Assembly (NCBI GenBank): GCA_008501635.1
Contig: QQUJ01000030.1
Coordinates: forward strand, 186,001 to 250,000
Direction: 5' to 3'
Length of the DNA stretch: 64,000 nucleotides
Source: Pseudomonadota bacterium
GTDB lineage: Bacteria; Pseudomonadota; Gammaproteobacteria; QQUJ01
Position 1 is the stretch's first letter, and the number at the start of each line of letters is the position of its first letter. Shown one piece after another: positions 16,108 through 27,486 of the stretch. Below the pieces are notes generated by a model. The model saw nothing but the letters and a program-made list of their open reading frames with translations. It was not told the DNA's origin and searched no databases. Made by a program: the position numbers and the translations under genes.

Positions 16108-17214
16108 CTAGCCTGAAGAATATTGCAGCGCTGCGCTGGATACCAACGCAGCCAGGAAGGCCCGGTTCTCCTCGGGCGTCCCAACTGTCACCCGCAAGCA
16201 ATCGGTCAACCGCCCGCCGGCTCCATTGAGATTCTTGATCAACACTCCCCGCGCTTTGAGTGCGGCGAACAACTCATCGGCCCGGCCCGCAGGGCAGCGG
16301 ATCAGCAGGAAGTTAGCACGACTGGGATAGACGGTGATGCCAGGCAGGGTAGCCAGTGCCTCGAACAGCGACTCGCGCTCGCGGCAGATCTCCGCGGTCT
16401 GCGCATCGAACACCGCGCTGTGGCGGAGCGCGAACCGGGCGCTGACCTGGGTCAGTACGTTGATGTTGTAGGGCAGCCGCACCTTGTCGAACTCGCCCAA
16501 CCAACGAGGGTCGCCCACCAACAAACCGAGCCGCAGCCCGGCCAGCCCCATTTTCGAGACCGTGCGCATCACCACCAGATTGGGGTACTCCGCCACCGCT
16601 CCCAGAAGGGAGGCTCCCGCAAACGGCGCGTAGGCCTCGTCGACCACCACCAGCCCCGGCGCGGCCTCGATCAGCCGGCGGATCTCAGCCTCGGGCCACA
16701 GGTTGCCGGTCGGGTTATTGGGGTAGGCGAGGAACAGCACCGCCGGCTGGTGACGCTCGATGGCCGCCAGCATGGCCGGCATGTCGAGGGTGAAATCGTC
16801 ACCCTTCAACGCGACACCCACGTAATCCATGCCGGTAAACAGCCCGATCATCCGGTACATGACGAAACTGGGCTCCGGCGCCAACACGCTGCGCCCCTCC
16901 CCGGCCAGGGCCAGGGCGATCATCTGAATCAACTCATCGGAACCGTTGCCGAGCAGGATCTCGGCCGCGGCGGGAATCGGCATCGCCGCCCGCAGTGCAT
17001 CCTTGACACCGCGCGCATCGGGATCGGGGTAGCGATTGACCGGTGTCTCACGCAACAGCGTCAGCCACTCCTCGACCATCTCGGCGGGCCAGCGATAGGG
17101 GTTTTCCATGGCGTCGAGCTTGATCAGGTTGCCGGGATCGGGGACGTGGTAGGCGGACAACGCCCGTATCTCGGGCCGTATCCAGCGGTGCACCCATGCT
17201 TTGGAGTCGTTCAT
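16108..17214 (-). CDS. hisC: Histidinol-phosphate aminotransferase
   Basis: 368 residues. A PLP fold-type I enzyme of histidine synthesis that converts imidazole-acetol phosphate to histidinol phosphate with glutamate. Visible are IKLDAMENPY at the N-terminus, GNGSDELIQMI, AYPNNPTGN, VVDEAYAPFAG and the PLP-lysine motif TVSKMGLAGLRLG. It is the last gene of mlaFEDCB-ibaG-murA-hisG-hisD-hisC, separated from hisD by an inverted repeat. Its stop codon abuts a MITE-like element, which may have supplied or altered the final codons. Confidence 0.95.
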   Translation of the reverse strand: MNDSKAWVHRWIRPEIRALSAYHVPDPGNLIKLDAMENPYRWPAEMVEEWLTLLRETPVNRYPDPDARGVKDALRAAMPIPAAAEILLGNGSDELIQMIALALAGEGRSVLAPEPSFVMYRMIGLFTGMDYVGVALKGDDFTLDMPAMLAAIERHQPAVLFLAYPNNPTGNLWPEAEIRRLIEAAPGLVVVDEAYAPFAGASLLGAVAEYPNLVVMRTVSKMGLAGLRLGLLVGDPRWLGEFDKVRLPYNINVLTQVSARFALRHSAVFDAQTAEICRERESLFEALATLPGITVYPSRANFLLIRCPAGRADELFAALKARGVLIKNLNGAGGRLTDCLRVTVGTPEENRAFLAALVSSAALQYSSG

Positions 17215-17223
17215 CTAAAGTCT

Positions 17224-17316
17224 TTCAACGCAGAGCCGCAAAGACACCACGATCGCAAAGCGAACACAACCGATAAAATCTTCGTGCCCGTTGCGTCCTG
17301 GCGCCTTCGCGTTGAA
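17224..17316. repeat. Dispersed inverted repeat, copy B
   Basis: TTCAACGC (17224-17231) is matched by GCGTTGAA (17309-17316). Between them lie GCCGCAAAGACACC and, on the other arm, TTGCGTCCTGGCGCC, an imperfect pair of the same kind as copies A and C. It fills the hisD-hisC gap. Confidence 0.6.
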
Positions 17317-17320
17317 TTCT

Positions 17321-18631
17321 TTACCGATCCTCGCTCTTCACCCGATACTCCGCCGAGCGTGCATGGGCCGTCAGACCCTCGCCACGCGCCAGGGAAGCGG
17401 CAACCTTGCCCAGATGACTTGCTCCCTCGGGCGAGCAGAAGATGATGCTGGAGCGCTTCTGGAAATCATAGACCCCCAGCGGCGAGGAGAACCGCGCCGT
17501 CCTCGAGGTGGGCAGCACGTGGTTGGGGCCGGCACAGTAATCACCCACGGCCTCGGCGGTGTAGCGCCCCATGAAGATCGCGCCGGCGTGGCGAATCTTC
17601 TGCGCCAGCGCCTGCGGATCGGCTACCGAAAGTTCCAGATGCTCCGGGGCGATGAAATTGGCCACCGCGGCCGCCTCATCGAGATCCTTGACGCGTACCA
17701 GTGCGCCGCGCGCGCCCAACGAGGTGCGGATCAGTTCGGCACGCTCCATCCCGGGGCACAGGCGATCGATGCTCTCGGCCACCCGGTCGAGGAATCCGGC
17801 GTCGGGACTGATGAGTATTGCCTGGGCGTCCTCGTCGTGTTCCGCCTGTGAGAAGAGATCCATGGCGATCCAATCGGGATCGGTCTGCCCATCGCAGATC
17901 ACCAGGATTTCCGAAGGCCCGGCGATCATGTCGATGCCGACGGCACCAAAGACCATGCGTTTGGCGGTCGCCACATAGATATTGCCGGGGCCGACGATCT
18001 TGTCCACCTGCGGAATGGTTTCGGTCCCGTAGGCCAGTGCCGCCACCGCCTGGGCGCCGCCAATGGTGAAGACTCGATCGACGCCACTGATCGCCGCGGC
18101 TGCCAGCACCAGGTCGTTGACCTCGCCGTCGGGTGTGGGCACCACCATGATCAGTTCCGGTACTCCCGCCACCTTGGCCGGGATGGCGTTCATCAGTACC
18201 GACGAGGGGTAGGCCGCTTTGCCGCCAGGGACGTAGAGACCGACGCGATCGAGCGGCGTCACCTGCTGGCCGAGCACCGTACCGTCGGCTTCGGTGTAGG
18301 ACCAGCTCTCCATCTTCTGGTGCTGGGCATAAGCACGCAACCTGTGCGCCGCGAACTCCAGCGCCTCGCGCTGCTGGGCAGGCAAACTCCCTCGTGCCTG
18401 CTCCAGGCGATTCTGTGGGATCTCCAACTCGGCCATTCCCTCGGCCTGCATACGATCGAAGCGGTTGGTAAACTCCACCACCGCCGCGTCGCCACGTGCG
18501 CGAACCGCGTCGATAATCTCCTGCACCGTAGCGTGAACGGCGGCATCGGAAACGCCCTCCCACGCCAGCAATGCGGCGAGCTGCGACTGAAACCCGGGCC
18601 GGGTGCTGTCGAGGCGCTTGATGTCGATCAC
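17321..18631 (-). CDS. hisD: Histidinol dehydrogenase
   Basis: 436 residues from the GTG at 18631, with GAGGA 7 bases upstream. The frame continues 15 codons further but without a better start. HisD oxidises histidinol to histidine in two NAD-dependent steps, using zinc. Visible motifs are [58 protein letters not shown] (catalytic Glu/His region) and [14 protein letters not shown]. It lies 10 bp after hisG, the standard order. Confidence 0.97.
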   Translation of the reverse strand: MIDIKRLDSTRPGFQSQLAALLAWEGVSDAAVHATVQEIIDAVRARGDAAVVEFTNRFDRMQAEGMAELEIPQNRLEQARGSLPAQQREALEFAAHRLRAYAQHQKMESWSYTEADGTVLGQQVTPLDRVGLYVPGGKAAYPSSVLMNAIPAKVAGVPELIMVVPTPDGEVNDLVLAAAAISGVDRVFTIGGAQAVAALAYGTETIPQVDKIVGPGNIYVATAKRMVFGAVGIDMIAGPSEILVICDGQTDPDWIAMDLFSQAEHDEDAQAILISPDAGFLDRVAESIDRLCPGMERAELIRTSLGARGALVRVKDLDEAAAVANFIAPEHLELSVADPQALAQKIRHAGAIFMGRYTAEAVGDYCAGPNHVLPTSRTARFSSPLGVYDFQKRSSIIFCSPEGASHLGKVAASLARGEGLTAHARSAEYRVKSEDR

Positions 18632-18641
18632 TGCGAAATCC

Positions 18642-19280
18642 TCACTGCGCGGCTTGCACCGTCGTCTCCAGGGCATCGATCAGCTCCTGCACGGCGGTGT
18701 GTTTCATTTTCATCGACGCCTTGTTGACCACCAGGCGCGAACTGATGTCGGCGATGTGCTCCAGGGGAGCGAGGCCATTCGCCTTGAGGGTGTTGCCGGT
18801 ATCGACCAGATCGACGATACGGTCCGCCAGCTTTACCAGCGGCGCCAACTCCATGGAGCCGTAAAGTTTGATGGTCTCCACCTGCCTGCCCTGGCGGGCG
18901 TAGTAACGACGCGTGATGTTGGGGTACTTGGTCGCCACCCGCAGGCGTTCGGCCGGTTCCGCCTCCTCGGGTCGGCCCGCCACCATCAAGCGGCAGCGGG
19001 AAATTCGCAGATCGAGCGGCTCGTAGAGCCCATCGCCCCCATGCTCCATCAGCACATCCTTACCGGCCACGCCCAGATCGGCGGCCCCGTACTCCACATA
19101 GGTGGGCACATCGGAGGCGCGAATGATCACCAGCCGCACATCGGGCCGGTTGGTCTCCAGAATCAGCTTGCGGCTGGTCTCCGGATCGTCCCGGGGAATG
19201 ATCCCGGCGCCCGCCAGGAGCGGCAGCGCCTCCTGGAAGATGCGTCCCTTGGAGACAGCGATGGTCAGTGTGTCGCGCAT
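18642..19280 (-). CDS. hisG: ATP phosphoribosyltransferase, short form
   Basis: 212 residues from the ATG at 19280 ([22 protein letters not shown]). It catalyses the first step of histidine synthesis, joining ATP and PRPP. Visible are [21 protein letters not shown] and [15 protein letters not shown], the PRPP-binding segment. It lacks the C-terminal regulatory domain of long HisG (about 300 residues), so by family rule it needs the HisZ regulatory subunit. hisZ is not in this window. It follows murA by 19 bp. Confidence 0.96.
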   Translation of the reverse strand: MRDTLTIAVSKGRIFQEALPLLAGAGIIPRDDPETSRKLILETNRPDVRLVIIRASDVPTYVEYGAADLGVAGKDVLMEHGGDGLYEPLDLRISRCRLMVAGRPEEAEPAERLRVATKYPNITRRYYARQGRQVETIKLYGSMELAPLVKLADRIVDLVDTGNTLKANGLAPLEHIADISSRLVVNKASMKMKHTAVQELIDALETTVQAAQ

Positions 19281-19299
19281 GTTCGTTGCTGAGATGAGA

Positions 19300-20604
<1,305 letters not shown>

Positions 20605-20856
20605 TCAGGCACTGGGACGTCCCTCGGCTTCCCACTCTTCGGGGGTCAGCGTCTGTATCGAGAGCGCATGGATCTCGGCGCGCATCTTGTCCCCCAAAGT
20701 CGCGTAGACCTGACGGTGCTGCTGAACCAGCCCTTTACCGGCAAATGAATCGGCGACAATGACAGCCTTGAAGTAAGTACCGTCTCCACTGACAGATACG
20801 TGCTCGGCCTCGGGAAGGCCGGCACGGATTATCGCCTCGATATCTTGCGCTTGCAT
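20605..20856 (-). CDS. ibaG: BolA-family protein IbaG
   Basis: 83 residues. A BolA-fold protein with the helix-strand start QAQDIEAIIRAGLPEAEHVSVSG. A TYFKAVIVADSFAGKGLVQQHRQVY segment follows, holding the conserved His that ligates an Fe-S cluster with monothiol glutaredoxin. It ends with the ALSIQTLTPEEW tail. Position between mlaB and murA is conserved and marks it as IbaG (YrbA) rather than BolA. Its roles in acid response and Fe-S handling are known only in outline. Confidence 0.92.
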   Translation of the reverse strand: MQAQDIEAIIRAGLPEAEHVSVSGDGTYFKAVIVADSFAGKGLVQQHRQVYATLGDKMRAEIHALSIQTLTPEEWEAEGRPSA

Positions 20857-20945
20857 CTTTGCGGAAACTCCTGCCCGGACACGGGAAAAGGGACCTATGA
20901 TACGGGAAATTGCGGTGCGGCGTTAACGACCGGGGGACACGGCGC

Positions 20946-21266
20946 CTAATCGGCGTCGGGCGCCTCATCGTTCAACAATCCATACACCTGGCTAATTCGA
21001 GCCATGGCCTGCATCTGCTCGGGGATATTGCGAAACGTCAGCTTTGCGCCGCGCTGCCGCGTCTGCCGCAACCACTCAACCAGAAGCGCGAGACCGGCGC
21101 TGTCGCTGCGCTTGACGCCGCGCAGATCAATCACGGTTTCCTGGCCTGGTCTCTGCAACGGTTCCAGCAGCCCCTCCAGCTGCGGCACGCTGGCAAAACT
21201 CAGGGCGCCGGTCAGCAGCAGTTCGCCGTCGCCGCCCTGCTTCAGACAGGCGTCATTTTGCACCAT
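20946..21266 (-). CDS. mlaB: MlaB, STAS-domain subunit of phospholipid transporter
   Basis: 106 residues from the ATG at 21266; GTG codons at 21269 and 21272 are alternatives closer to the AAGGG site. A single STAS domain with the signature VIDLRGVKRSDSAGLALLVEWLR. In the cytoplasm MlaB binds MlaF and is needed for stability and activity of the MlaFEDB complex. Its start overlaps the end of mlaC by 14 bases, so the two are translationally coupled. Confidence 0.88.
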   Translation of the reverse strand: MVQNDACLKQGGDGELLLTGALSFASVPQLEGLLEPLQRPGQETVIDLRGVKRSDSAGLALLVEWLRQTRQRGAKLTFRNIPEQMQAMARISQVYGLLNDEAPDAD

Positions 21267-21879
21267 CACCACCCTTGTTGCGGGTCGCGAGGGTGGCGAT
21301 CAGGTTGTCGATACCACCACTGCTGATTTCGTTGGCGAAGGTGCTGCGGTAATTGGCAACCAGGCTGATATCGTCGATCGCGACATCGTAGACCTTCCAT
21401 GCACCATCCGTGAGATGCATCCGGTAGTCGATGGGAATCGGGAAGGCACCCGGCTGTTCCACCTCGGCCCGCACCTTGACCTGGGTATCATCCGGTTTCA
21501 TGCGCACCGGTTGCATGGTCACCTTCTGGCCTTTGTATTCGGCCAGCGCCGTTGCGTAGGTACGCACCAGTAACGCGGTAAACTCCTCTAAAAAGCGCTG
21601 ACGTTGTTCCGGCGTTGCCTTGCGCCAATTCTTCGCCAGCACCCAACGCGAGATGCGTTCAAAATCGAAATGGGGCAGCGCAATCTCCTCCACCAGCCGA
21701 TAGATCCGGTCCGGATCCTTTTCAATCACCGCCTTCTCGGCCTGGATCGCCTGCAACAGCCTGTCCGTGGTGTCCTGCACCAGTTCCAAAGGTCCCATCG
21801 CCGCCTGCGCCACGCCCAGCCAACCGGCCATTGCCAGCAGGAGCAGTATCACTCCGCCTCTGCGCACTCTTTTTCTCAT
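21253..21879 (-). CDS. mlaC: MlaC, periplasmic phospholipid shuttle
   Basis: 208 residues with a signal peptide (ILLLLAMAGWLGVAQA). The MlaC (Tol-Ttg2D) pattern is visible: LVQDTTDRLLQAIQAEK, ALPHFDFERISRWVLAKNWRKATPEQ and WKVYDVAIDDISLVANYRSTF. It carries phospholipid between the outer-membrane MlaA complex and the inner-membrane MlaFEDB complex. It lies 140 bp after mlaD, in a gap where I see no feature, and overlaps mlaB. Confidence 0.94.
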   Translation of the reverse strand: MRKRVRRGGVILLLLAMAGWLGVAQAAMGPLELVQDTTDRLLQAIQAEKAVIEKDPDRIYRLVEEIALPHFDFERISRWVLAKNWRKATPEQRQRFLEEFTALLVRTYATALAEYKGQKVTMQPVRMKPDDTQVKVRAEVEQPGAFPIPIDYRMHLTDGAWKVYDVAIDDISLVANYRSTFANEISSGGIDNLIATLATRNKGGDGAK

Positions 21880-22019
21880 GTAAGCTCCCTACCGACTTCT
21901 GTCGTTTGTACCCGGCAAACCGCCACCACGCTCAAACTGCCAACTTCCACCAGCGACGCCTTCGTGCACAACGGTCCGTTCTTGGGTGTTGAGAGTTCAA
22001 ACCGTGCGCCAAGTTCCAC

Positions 22020-22493
22020 CTATTCCTTGACGCCTTCCGCAGCCTTGCTGAAGAGAAACTGACCGATGATCTTCTCCAGCACCAGCGCGGACTGGGTCAG
22101 CTGGATGCTGTCCCCGTCCTTGAGAAACTGTTCCTCACCACCGGGCTCGAGACCAATATACTGCTCGCCCAGCAAGCCCGCAGTGAGGATGCTGGCGCTG
22201 GTATCCGTGGGCAACTTGTCGTAGTGCGCACTCACGTTGAGCGTCACCAGGGCCTCGTAGTTCTCATTGTCGTAGCTGATACCGGCCACCCGCCCTATCC
22301 TTACCCCCGAAACAGTCACCGGTGATCGCACCTTGAGGCCGCCGATGTTTTCGAATCGGGCTACCAGCGTGTAGCCTTTTTCATCCGTGAAACCGCTCAG
22401 ATTGCTGACCTTCATCGCCAGCACGAAGAGCGCCGCCAGTCCCGCAGCGACAAACAGCCCGACCCATATTTCCGTAGTTCGTGACTGAAACAT
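22020..22493 (-). CDS. mlaD: MlaD, MCE-domain subunit
   Basis: 157 residues: one N-terminal membrane helix (about 8-28, VGLFVAAGLAALFVLAMKV) and one MCE domain (about 40-120; RFENIGGLKVRSPVTVSGVR). The hydrophobic C-terminal helix lines the hexameric ring. MlaD anchors the inner-membrane complex and receives lipid from MlaC. It starts 2 bases after the mlaE stop codon, indicating coupling. Confidence 0.95.
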   Translation of the reverse strand: MFQSRTTEIWVGLFVAAGLAALFVLAMKVSNLSGFTDEKGYTLVARFENIGGLKVRSPVTVSGVRIGRVAGISYDNENYEALVTLNVSAHYDKLPTDTSASILTAGLLGEQYIGLEPGGEEQFLKDGDSIQLTQSALVLEKIIGQFLFSKAAEGVKE

Positions 22494-22495
22494 GA

Positions 22496-23278
22496 TTAGA
22501 CCTCTGTGAACATGAGTGCGGTGAGCAGGAAATCGAGCCCCAATACCGCCAGTGCCGTGTGCACCACGGTGCGGGTCGTCGCCCGGCTCACCCCCTCGGA
22601 AGTGGGCACTGCGTCGTAACCCTCGAATACCGCGATCCAGGTCGCCACGACTCCGAACACCACGCTCTTGATGACGCCATTATAGACATCCTCCTGCAGA
22701 TCCACCTTGGCCTGCATCTGCGACCAGAAGGCCCCTTCATCGACGCCCAGCAGGCCAACGCCGACAAAATAGCCGCCCACAACCCCCACGGCACTGAAGA
22801 TGGCGGCCAGCAGCGGCATCGAGATCACCCCGGCGAGGAACCGCGGACCGATAACACGCTGCAGGGGATCGACTGCCATCATCTCCATGCCGGAGAGTTG
22901 CTCGGTGGCCTTCATGAGCCCGATCTCTGCGGTTAAAGCCGACCCGGCGCGTCCGGCAAAGAGCAGTGCCGCGACCACCGGTCCCAACTCGCGCACCAGC
23001 GAGAGCGCCACCACCACGCCCAGCGACTCCTCGGCACCAAAATCGACCAGGGTGTTGTATCCCTGCAGTCCCAGCACCATACCGACAAACAACCCCGAGA
23101 CCAGGATGATCACCAGCGACAGCACACCCACGGAATAGATCTGCCGGATTACCAGACCAAAGCGCCACAGCAGTCCCGGCAGTGTAACCAGGGTATGAAA
23201 AAGAAAGAGGTGACCGCGTCCCAGGCGCTCGAAGAAATTGAGCCCGGCCCGCCCCAGTCGCTGCAGCAGGGTCAGCAT
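22496..23278 (-). CDS. mlaE: MlaE, phospholipid ABC transporter permease
   Basis: 260 residues with five or so membrane segments. The MlaE/DUF140 pattern is visible: [61 protein letters not shown] and the terminal [19 protein letters not shown]. It forms the membrane core of MlaFEDB. Its start overlaps mlaF by 7 bases. Confidence 0.95.
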   Translation of the reverse strand: MLTLLQRLGRAGLNFFERLGRGHLFLFHTLVTLPGLLWRFGLVIRQIYSVGVLSLVIILVSGLFVGMVLGLQGYNTLVDFGAEESLGVVVALSLVRELGPVVAALLFAGRAGSALTAEIGLMKATEQLSGMEMMAVDPLQRVIGPRFLAGVISMPLLAAIFSAVGVVGGYFVGVGLLGVDEGAFWSQMQAKVDLQEDVYNGVIKSVVFGVVATWIAVFEGYDAVPTSEGVSRATTRTVVHTALAVLGLDFLLTALMFTEV

Positions 23279-24141
23279 GCCGCGTCCCCGTCGAGCAACT
23301 CCACAGCGAGGGGCGGCGCCGGATAGTGGAAGGGCACCGGTCCATCGGGCAGCCCCTGCATGAACTGGCGCACCCAGTCGGAATGGGAATCGCGCAGCGC
23401 CGCCGGTGTGCCGTGCTCGATAACCTTGCCTCCGGCAATCACGTAGATGTAGTCGGCGATGGAGGCGGTCTCAGCCACATCGTGCGAGACGATAATAGAG
23501 GTCAGCCCCAACGCGTCGTTCAGCGTGCGAATCAATTTCACCAGCACACCCATGGAGATCGGATCCTGCCCCGCGAAGGGCTCGTCGTACATGATCATCA
23601 GCGGATCGAGCGCGATGGCGCGCGCCATCGCTACCCGCCGCGCCATGCCGCCAGACAACTCACTGGGCATCAGATCACGTGCGCCGCGCAGTCCAACGGC
23701 CTCCAATTTCATCAGGACCAGATCGCGGATCATGCGCTCGGGCAGCCGGGTGTGCTCGCGCAGCGGAAAGGCGACGTTCTCGTAAACAGTAAGATCGGTC
23801 AGCAGGGCGCCGCTCTGAAACAGCATTCCCATACGCTTGCGCAGCTCATACAACCCGCTGCGTGACAACCGCGCCACCTCTTCGCCATCGACGTGCACAG
23901 CGCCTTCCAGCGGTCGCAGCTGGCCACCGATCAGGCGCAGCAGCGTCGTCTTGCCGCTGCCGCTCGGCCCCATGATCGCCGTGATTCGGCCGCGGCGGAT
24001 ATCGAGATCGACACCGTCGAAGATCGCCCGCGATCCGCGCAGGAACCGTAATCCGCGGATCTCGACGAGTGTCTCGGGTTGGTTGGCTTGCAAGGCAGAC
24101 GATCCAGGGTTGGTTGTGCTTTCTTGTTCGGGTCGCGTCAC
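23272..24141 (-). CDS. mlaF: MlaF, phospholipid ABC transporter ATPase
   Basis: 289 residues from a GTG at 24141. The start is uncertain: a TTG at 24171 is also in frame and neither has a good ribosome site. ABC ATPase with Walker [12 protein letters not shown], signature [14 protein letters not shown], Walker [12 protein letters not shown] and the switch SHDV. It drives lipid movement through MlaE. It is the first gene of the mla-ibaG-murA-his operon and stands divergent to yrbG, as in E. coli. Confidence 0.94.
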   Translation of the reverse strand: MTRPEQESTTNPGSSALQANQPETLVEIRGLRFLRGSRAIFDGVDLDIRRGRITAIMGPSGSGKTTLLRLIGGQLRPLEGAVHVDGEEVARLSRSGLYELRKRMGMLFQSGALLTDLTVYENVAFPLREHTRLPERMIRDLVLMKLEAVGLRGARDLMPSELSGGMARRVAMARAIALDPLMIMYDEPFAGQDPISMGVLVKLIRTLNDALGLTSIIVSHDVAETASIADYIYVIAGGKVIEHGTPAALRDSHSDWVRQFMQGLPDGPVPFHYPAPPLAVELLDGDAAC

Positions 24142-24375
24142 TGCGCCGGTGCTGCAGGTACTCGGCCGCAAGTGTCGGTGCTCGCAGGAATCAAGTCAAC
24201 TTCATCGGCGGCCCATCGGGCGGCACCTGGCAGCCACCCGGCGTGCGGCCCGTGCTGCCCTGCGCGGCGTCGTGTCATAATAGATCGCGTGTCGCCGGCC
24301 TGCTGAGACCCGTCGCACAGTAGGGCCTGTCGCCCCTGAACCCCGAGTCTCGCCCAAAACCAACGCCACCGCTTG

Positions 24376-25356
24376 ATGGATCATACGACCGGTCTCCTGT
24401 TACCCATTGCCGCCGTCATCGCCGGATTCCTCATGCTGGTCTGGGGCGCGGACCGCTTCGTCGTCGGCGCCGCCGCCACGGCGCGCAACCTGGGTATATC
24501 CACGCTGATCATCGGTCTTACGGTGGTGGGATTCGGCACGTCAGCCCCGGAGATGCTGGTCTCGGGCATGGCCGCCTGGCAGGGCAACACGGGGCTCTCG
24601 ATCGGCAACGCGCTGGGATCCAACATCGCCAACATTGGCCTGATCCTCGGGGTAACAGCCCTGATCGCCCCGCTCGATGTCCATTCGGACACCTTGCGTC
24701 GCGAGTTTCCCATCCTACTCGCCGTCGTTATGTTCGCAGGCGTACTGATGGCGGACGGCAACCTGGGACGTATCGACGGTCTGTTGCTGCTGGGCGGGCT
24801 CTGCATGATGCTCTACTGGCTGGTGACGCTGGGGATGCGCATGCGCCGCGGTGATCCCATGACCCGGGAGATCACGGCCGAAGTACCCGAAGCGCGGCCA
24901 CTCTCCCGCGCGCTGATGTGGTTGGTCTTCGGCCTGGCGGTACTGCTGGTCAGCTCGCGCATGCTGGTGTGGGGGGCGGTGGAGATTGCCCAGAGCCTGG
25001 GCGTCAGCGATCTGGTCATCGGCCTCACGATCGTTGCCATCGGCACCAGCCTCCCCGAACTGGCGGCCGCCATCGTGAGTGCCATAAAAAAGGAACACGA
25101 CATTGCGATCGGCAATATCATCGGTTCCAATATGTTCAACTTGTTGGCGGTGCTGCCACTGCCCGGCCTGATCAGCCCCGGAAGGTTTCCCGAAGAGGTG
25201 CTGGTGCGCGATCTGCCGGTCATGGCAATAATGACCCTGGCCCTGTTCGCCATGGCTTATGGATTCGGGGGACACGGCCGCATCAACCGCTTGGAGGGGG
25301 GTACGCTGCTCGCCGCCTTTGTCGGCTACCAGGTCATGCTCTACATCCAGCACTGA
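24376..25356 (+). CDS. Calcium/sodium antiporter (YrbG family)
   Basis: 326 residues from the ATG at 24376; the preceding TTG is the alternative. Ten or so membrane segments are arranged as two inverted halves. Each half has the alpha-repeat motif: GFGTSAPEMLVSG with GNALGSNIANIG, and AIGTSLPELAAAI with GNIIGSNMFNLL. This is the Ca2+:cation antiporter signature. Its divergent position beside mlaF and upstream of kdsD is the conserved gammaproteobacterial arrangement. The physiological ion is not proven for this family. Confidence 0.9.
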   Translation: MDHTTGLLLPIAAVIAGFLMLVWGADRFVVGAAATARNLGISTLIIGLTVVGFGTSAPEMLVSGMAAWQGNTGLSIGNALGSNIANIGLILGVTALIAPLDVHSDTLRREFPILLAVVMFAGVLMADGNLGRIDGLLLLGGLCMMLYWLVTLGMRMRRGDPMTREITAEVPEARPLSRALMWLVFGLAVLLVSSRMLVWGAVEIAQSLGVSDLVIGLTIVAIGTSLPELAAAIVSAIKKEHDIAIGNIIGSNMFNLLAVLPLPGLISPGRFPEEVLVRDLPVMAIMTLALFAMAYGFGGHGRINRLEGGTLLAAFVGYQVMLYIQH

Positions 25357-25383
25357 AACCTAAACCCAACGACGCGACCATAC

Positions 25384-26391
25384 ATGGCACCACAAGACTC
25401 GACATCTTCCCCGGTGGATCATCCCGACGCGAAGTTCTGTGATCTCGGGCGGGCGGTGATCACGACCGAGGCGGCCGCAGTGACGGCGCTCGCTCAACGC
25501 ATCGATGCCGGGTTCGCCCGTGCCTGCCGCATCCTGCTCGCCTGCGAGGGGCGCATCATCGTGCTCGGCATGGGCAAATCAGGGCATATCGGCAGCAAGA
25601 TCGCCGCCACCCTGGCGAGCACCGGCAGTCCGGCCTTTTTCGTCCATCCGGGCGAAGCGAGTCATGGCGATCTGGGAATGATTACCGCCAAGGATGTGGT
25701 ACTCGCGCTCTCCAACTCGGGGGAAACGGAGGAGATCCTCACCATCCTGCCGCTCATCAAACGCCTCGATGTGCCGTTGATCACCCTCACCGGCAAGCCG
25801 GACTCCACGCTGGGGCGCCAATCCAGCGTCTGTATCGATGTCAGCGTCGATCAGGAGGCCTGTCCGTTGGGTCTCGCGCCCACCTCCAGCACCACCGCGA
25901 CGCTGGCCATGGGCGATGCACTGGCGGTTTCGCTGCTCCAAGCGCGCGGCTTTACGGCCGCCGATTTTGCCCGCTCGCATCCTGCGGGGCGCCTGGGCAA
26001 GCGCCTGCTGCTGCGCATCCACGATGTGATGTACAGCGGCGCTGAAGTTCCGCGGGTGCCCGAATCTGCCGGCCTCAGTACCGCACTGCTGGAGATGAGC
26101 CGCAAAGGATTGGGGATGACCGCGATCGTCGATGGCGCCGAGCGTGTGGTCGGCATCTACACCGATGGCGATCTGCGCCGCACGCTCGACCAGGGCATCG
26201 ATATCCACAATGCTCCGGTCGCCTCGGTCATGACGCGCGGCTGCACGACGGTCACGGCGGATCTTCTGGCCGCGGAAGGGCTGCAGATCATGGAGGAAAA
26301 GAAGATCAACGGTCTGCTGGTGGTCGACGCCTCCAACCGGCTCATCGGCGCGTTGAATATGCACACCCTGCTGCGCGCGGGCGTGCTGTAG
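25384..26391 (+). CDS. kdsD: Arabinose-5-phosphate isomerase
   Basis: 335 residues. It converts ribulose 5-phosphate to arabinose 5-phosphate, the first step toward KDO for lipopolysaccharide. A SIS domain covers about residues 40-190 (IIVLGMGKSGHIGSKIAATLASTG, LSNSGETEEIL, GLAPTSSTTATLAMGDALAV). Two CBS repeats follow at about 215-335. It lies between yrbG and kdsC in the conserved order. Confidence 0.96.
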   Translation: MAPQDSTSSPVDHPDAKFCDLGRAVITTEAAAVTALAQRIDAGFARACRILLACEGRIIVLGMGKSGHIGSKIAATLASTGSPAFFVHPGEASHGDLGMITAKDVVLALSNSGETEEILTILPLIKRLDVPLITLTGKPDSTLGRQSSVCIDVSVDQEACPLGLAPTSSTTATLAMGDALAVSLLQARGFTAADFARSHPAGRLGKRLLLRIHDVMYSGAEVPRVPESAGLSTALLEMSRKGLGMTAIVDGAERVVGIYTDGDLRRTLDQGIDIHNAPVASVMTRGCTTVTADLLAAEGLQIMEEKKINGLLVVDASNRLIGALNMHTLLRAGVL

Positions 26392-26404
26392 GGGCGGCCG
26401 GCAG

Positions 26405-26932
26405 ATGCAGGATACTCTCGCCAAGGCTGCCGCAGTTCGTCTGGTGATCTTCGATGTGGACGGCGTACTGACCGACGGCAGCCTGTTCTTCAGCGATCGC
26501 GGGGAGGAATTCAAGATTTTCAATGCCCGCGACGGCCACGGCCTCAAAATGTTGCAGCGTTCGGGTGTGGAGGTCGCTATTCTCTCCGGGCGCCGCTCAG
26601 CCGCTGTTCAGACCCGCATGCAGGCCCTTGGCATCCGCCATGTCCATCAAGGTCTGGAGGACAAGGGCCCGGCCTTCGAGGCCCTGATCACGGAACTGGG
26701 CATCGGCGCCGACCAGGTCGCCTATGCCGGGGACGATGTCATCGATCTGCCGGTAATGTGTCGGGTTGGCCTGGCCATCGCGGTCAGCGATGCGCACCCG
26801 CTGGTGCGGCAACACGCCCATTGGCAAACCACCCTTCCCGGGGGGCGCGGCGCCGCGCGCGAGGTGTGCGAGCTGATCATGGAGGCCCAGGGCACACTGC
26901 AACCCGCCATGGCGGGGTATATCTCCAGATGA
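26405..26932 (+). CDS. kdsC: KDO-8-phosphate phosphatase
   Basis: 175 residues, the normal size of this cap-less HAD enzyme. D17 and D19 in FDVDGVLTDG are the nucleophile and acid/base, and LSGRRSAAV and YAGDDVIDLPVM are the other HAD motifs. It removes phosphate from KDO-8-P. The lptC start codon overlaps its stop codon (ATGA). Confidence 0.96.
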   Translation: MQDTLAKAAAVRLVIFDVDGVLTDGSLFFSDRGEEFKIFNARDGHGLKMLQRSGVEVAILSGRRSAAVQTRMQALGIRHVHQGLEDKGPAFEALITELGIGADQVAYAGDDVIDLPVMCRVGLAIAVSDAHPLVRQHAHWQTTLPGGRGAAREVCELIMEAQGTLQPAMAGYISR

Positions 26933-27486
26933 CCCGCGCCAGCGTGGTGTTTGTCGCCCTCGTCGCGCTCGCGCTGCTGAGCAACTGGGTTGCGGATATC
27001 CTTACCCCGCAACCGGCGATCAGCCGTCCCGAGCGGCATACGCCCGATTTCTTCCTTACCTCCGTCCAGCTACGCGCCATGGACGAGAACGGTGTCCTCC
27101 AGCACCGCATGAGCGCCGCGCGTATCGTTCACTACAGCGACGATGACAGCAGTGAATTGCTCGAACCGCGTTTCTACGCCATCGGCGATCAGGGACCACT
27201 CTGGGAGGTCCGCAGCGATCAAGGCAGCAGCGATGCGGACGGAAAAGTGGTTATGCTGCGTGGCGCGGTCACGATGACTCAGCTGGGCGCAGCGAACGGT
27301 GTACTCCAGACCCGCGATCTGTTGCTGCGTCCGCGGGAGAATTACGTCGAAACTGCAGCCCGGGTGACCTTTCAAGACGGCACCAGCCACATCGAAGCAA
27401 CCGGGCTGCGCGGTAATTTGGGAGAGGGCGGGTCATTGCAGCTCTTGGCAAAGGTACGGGGAGTCCATGCGCCGGCTAATCACTAA
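26929..27486 (+). CDS. lptC: LptC, LPS export subunit
   Basis: 185 residues from the ATG that overlaps the kdsC stop. One N-terminal membrane helix (about 5-22) is followed by a beta-jellyroll periplasmic domain (HTPDFFLTSVQLRAMDENG, LRPRENYVETAARVTFQDG). LptC receives LPS from LptB2FG and hands it to LptA. The end overlaps lptA by 20 bases. Sequence identity in this family is low, so context carries part of the call. Confidence 0.93.
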   Translation: MTRASVVFVALVALALLSNWVADILTPQPAISRPERHTPDFFLTSVQLRAMDENGVLQHRMSAARIVHYSDDDSSELLEPRFYAIGDQGPLWEVRSDQGSSDADGKVVMLRGAVTMTQLGAANGVLQTRDLLLRPRENYVETAARVTFQDGTSHIEATGLRGNLGEGGSLQLLAKVRGVHAPANH

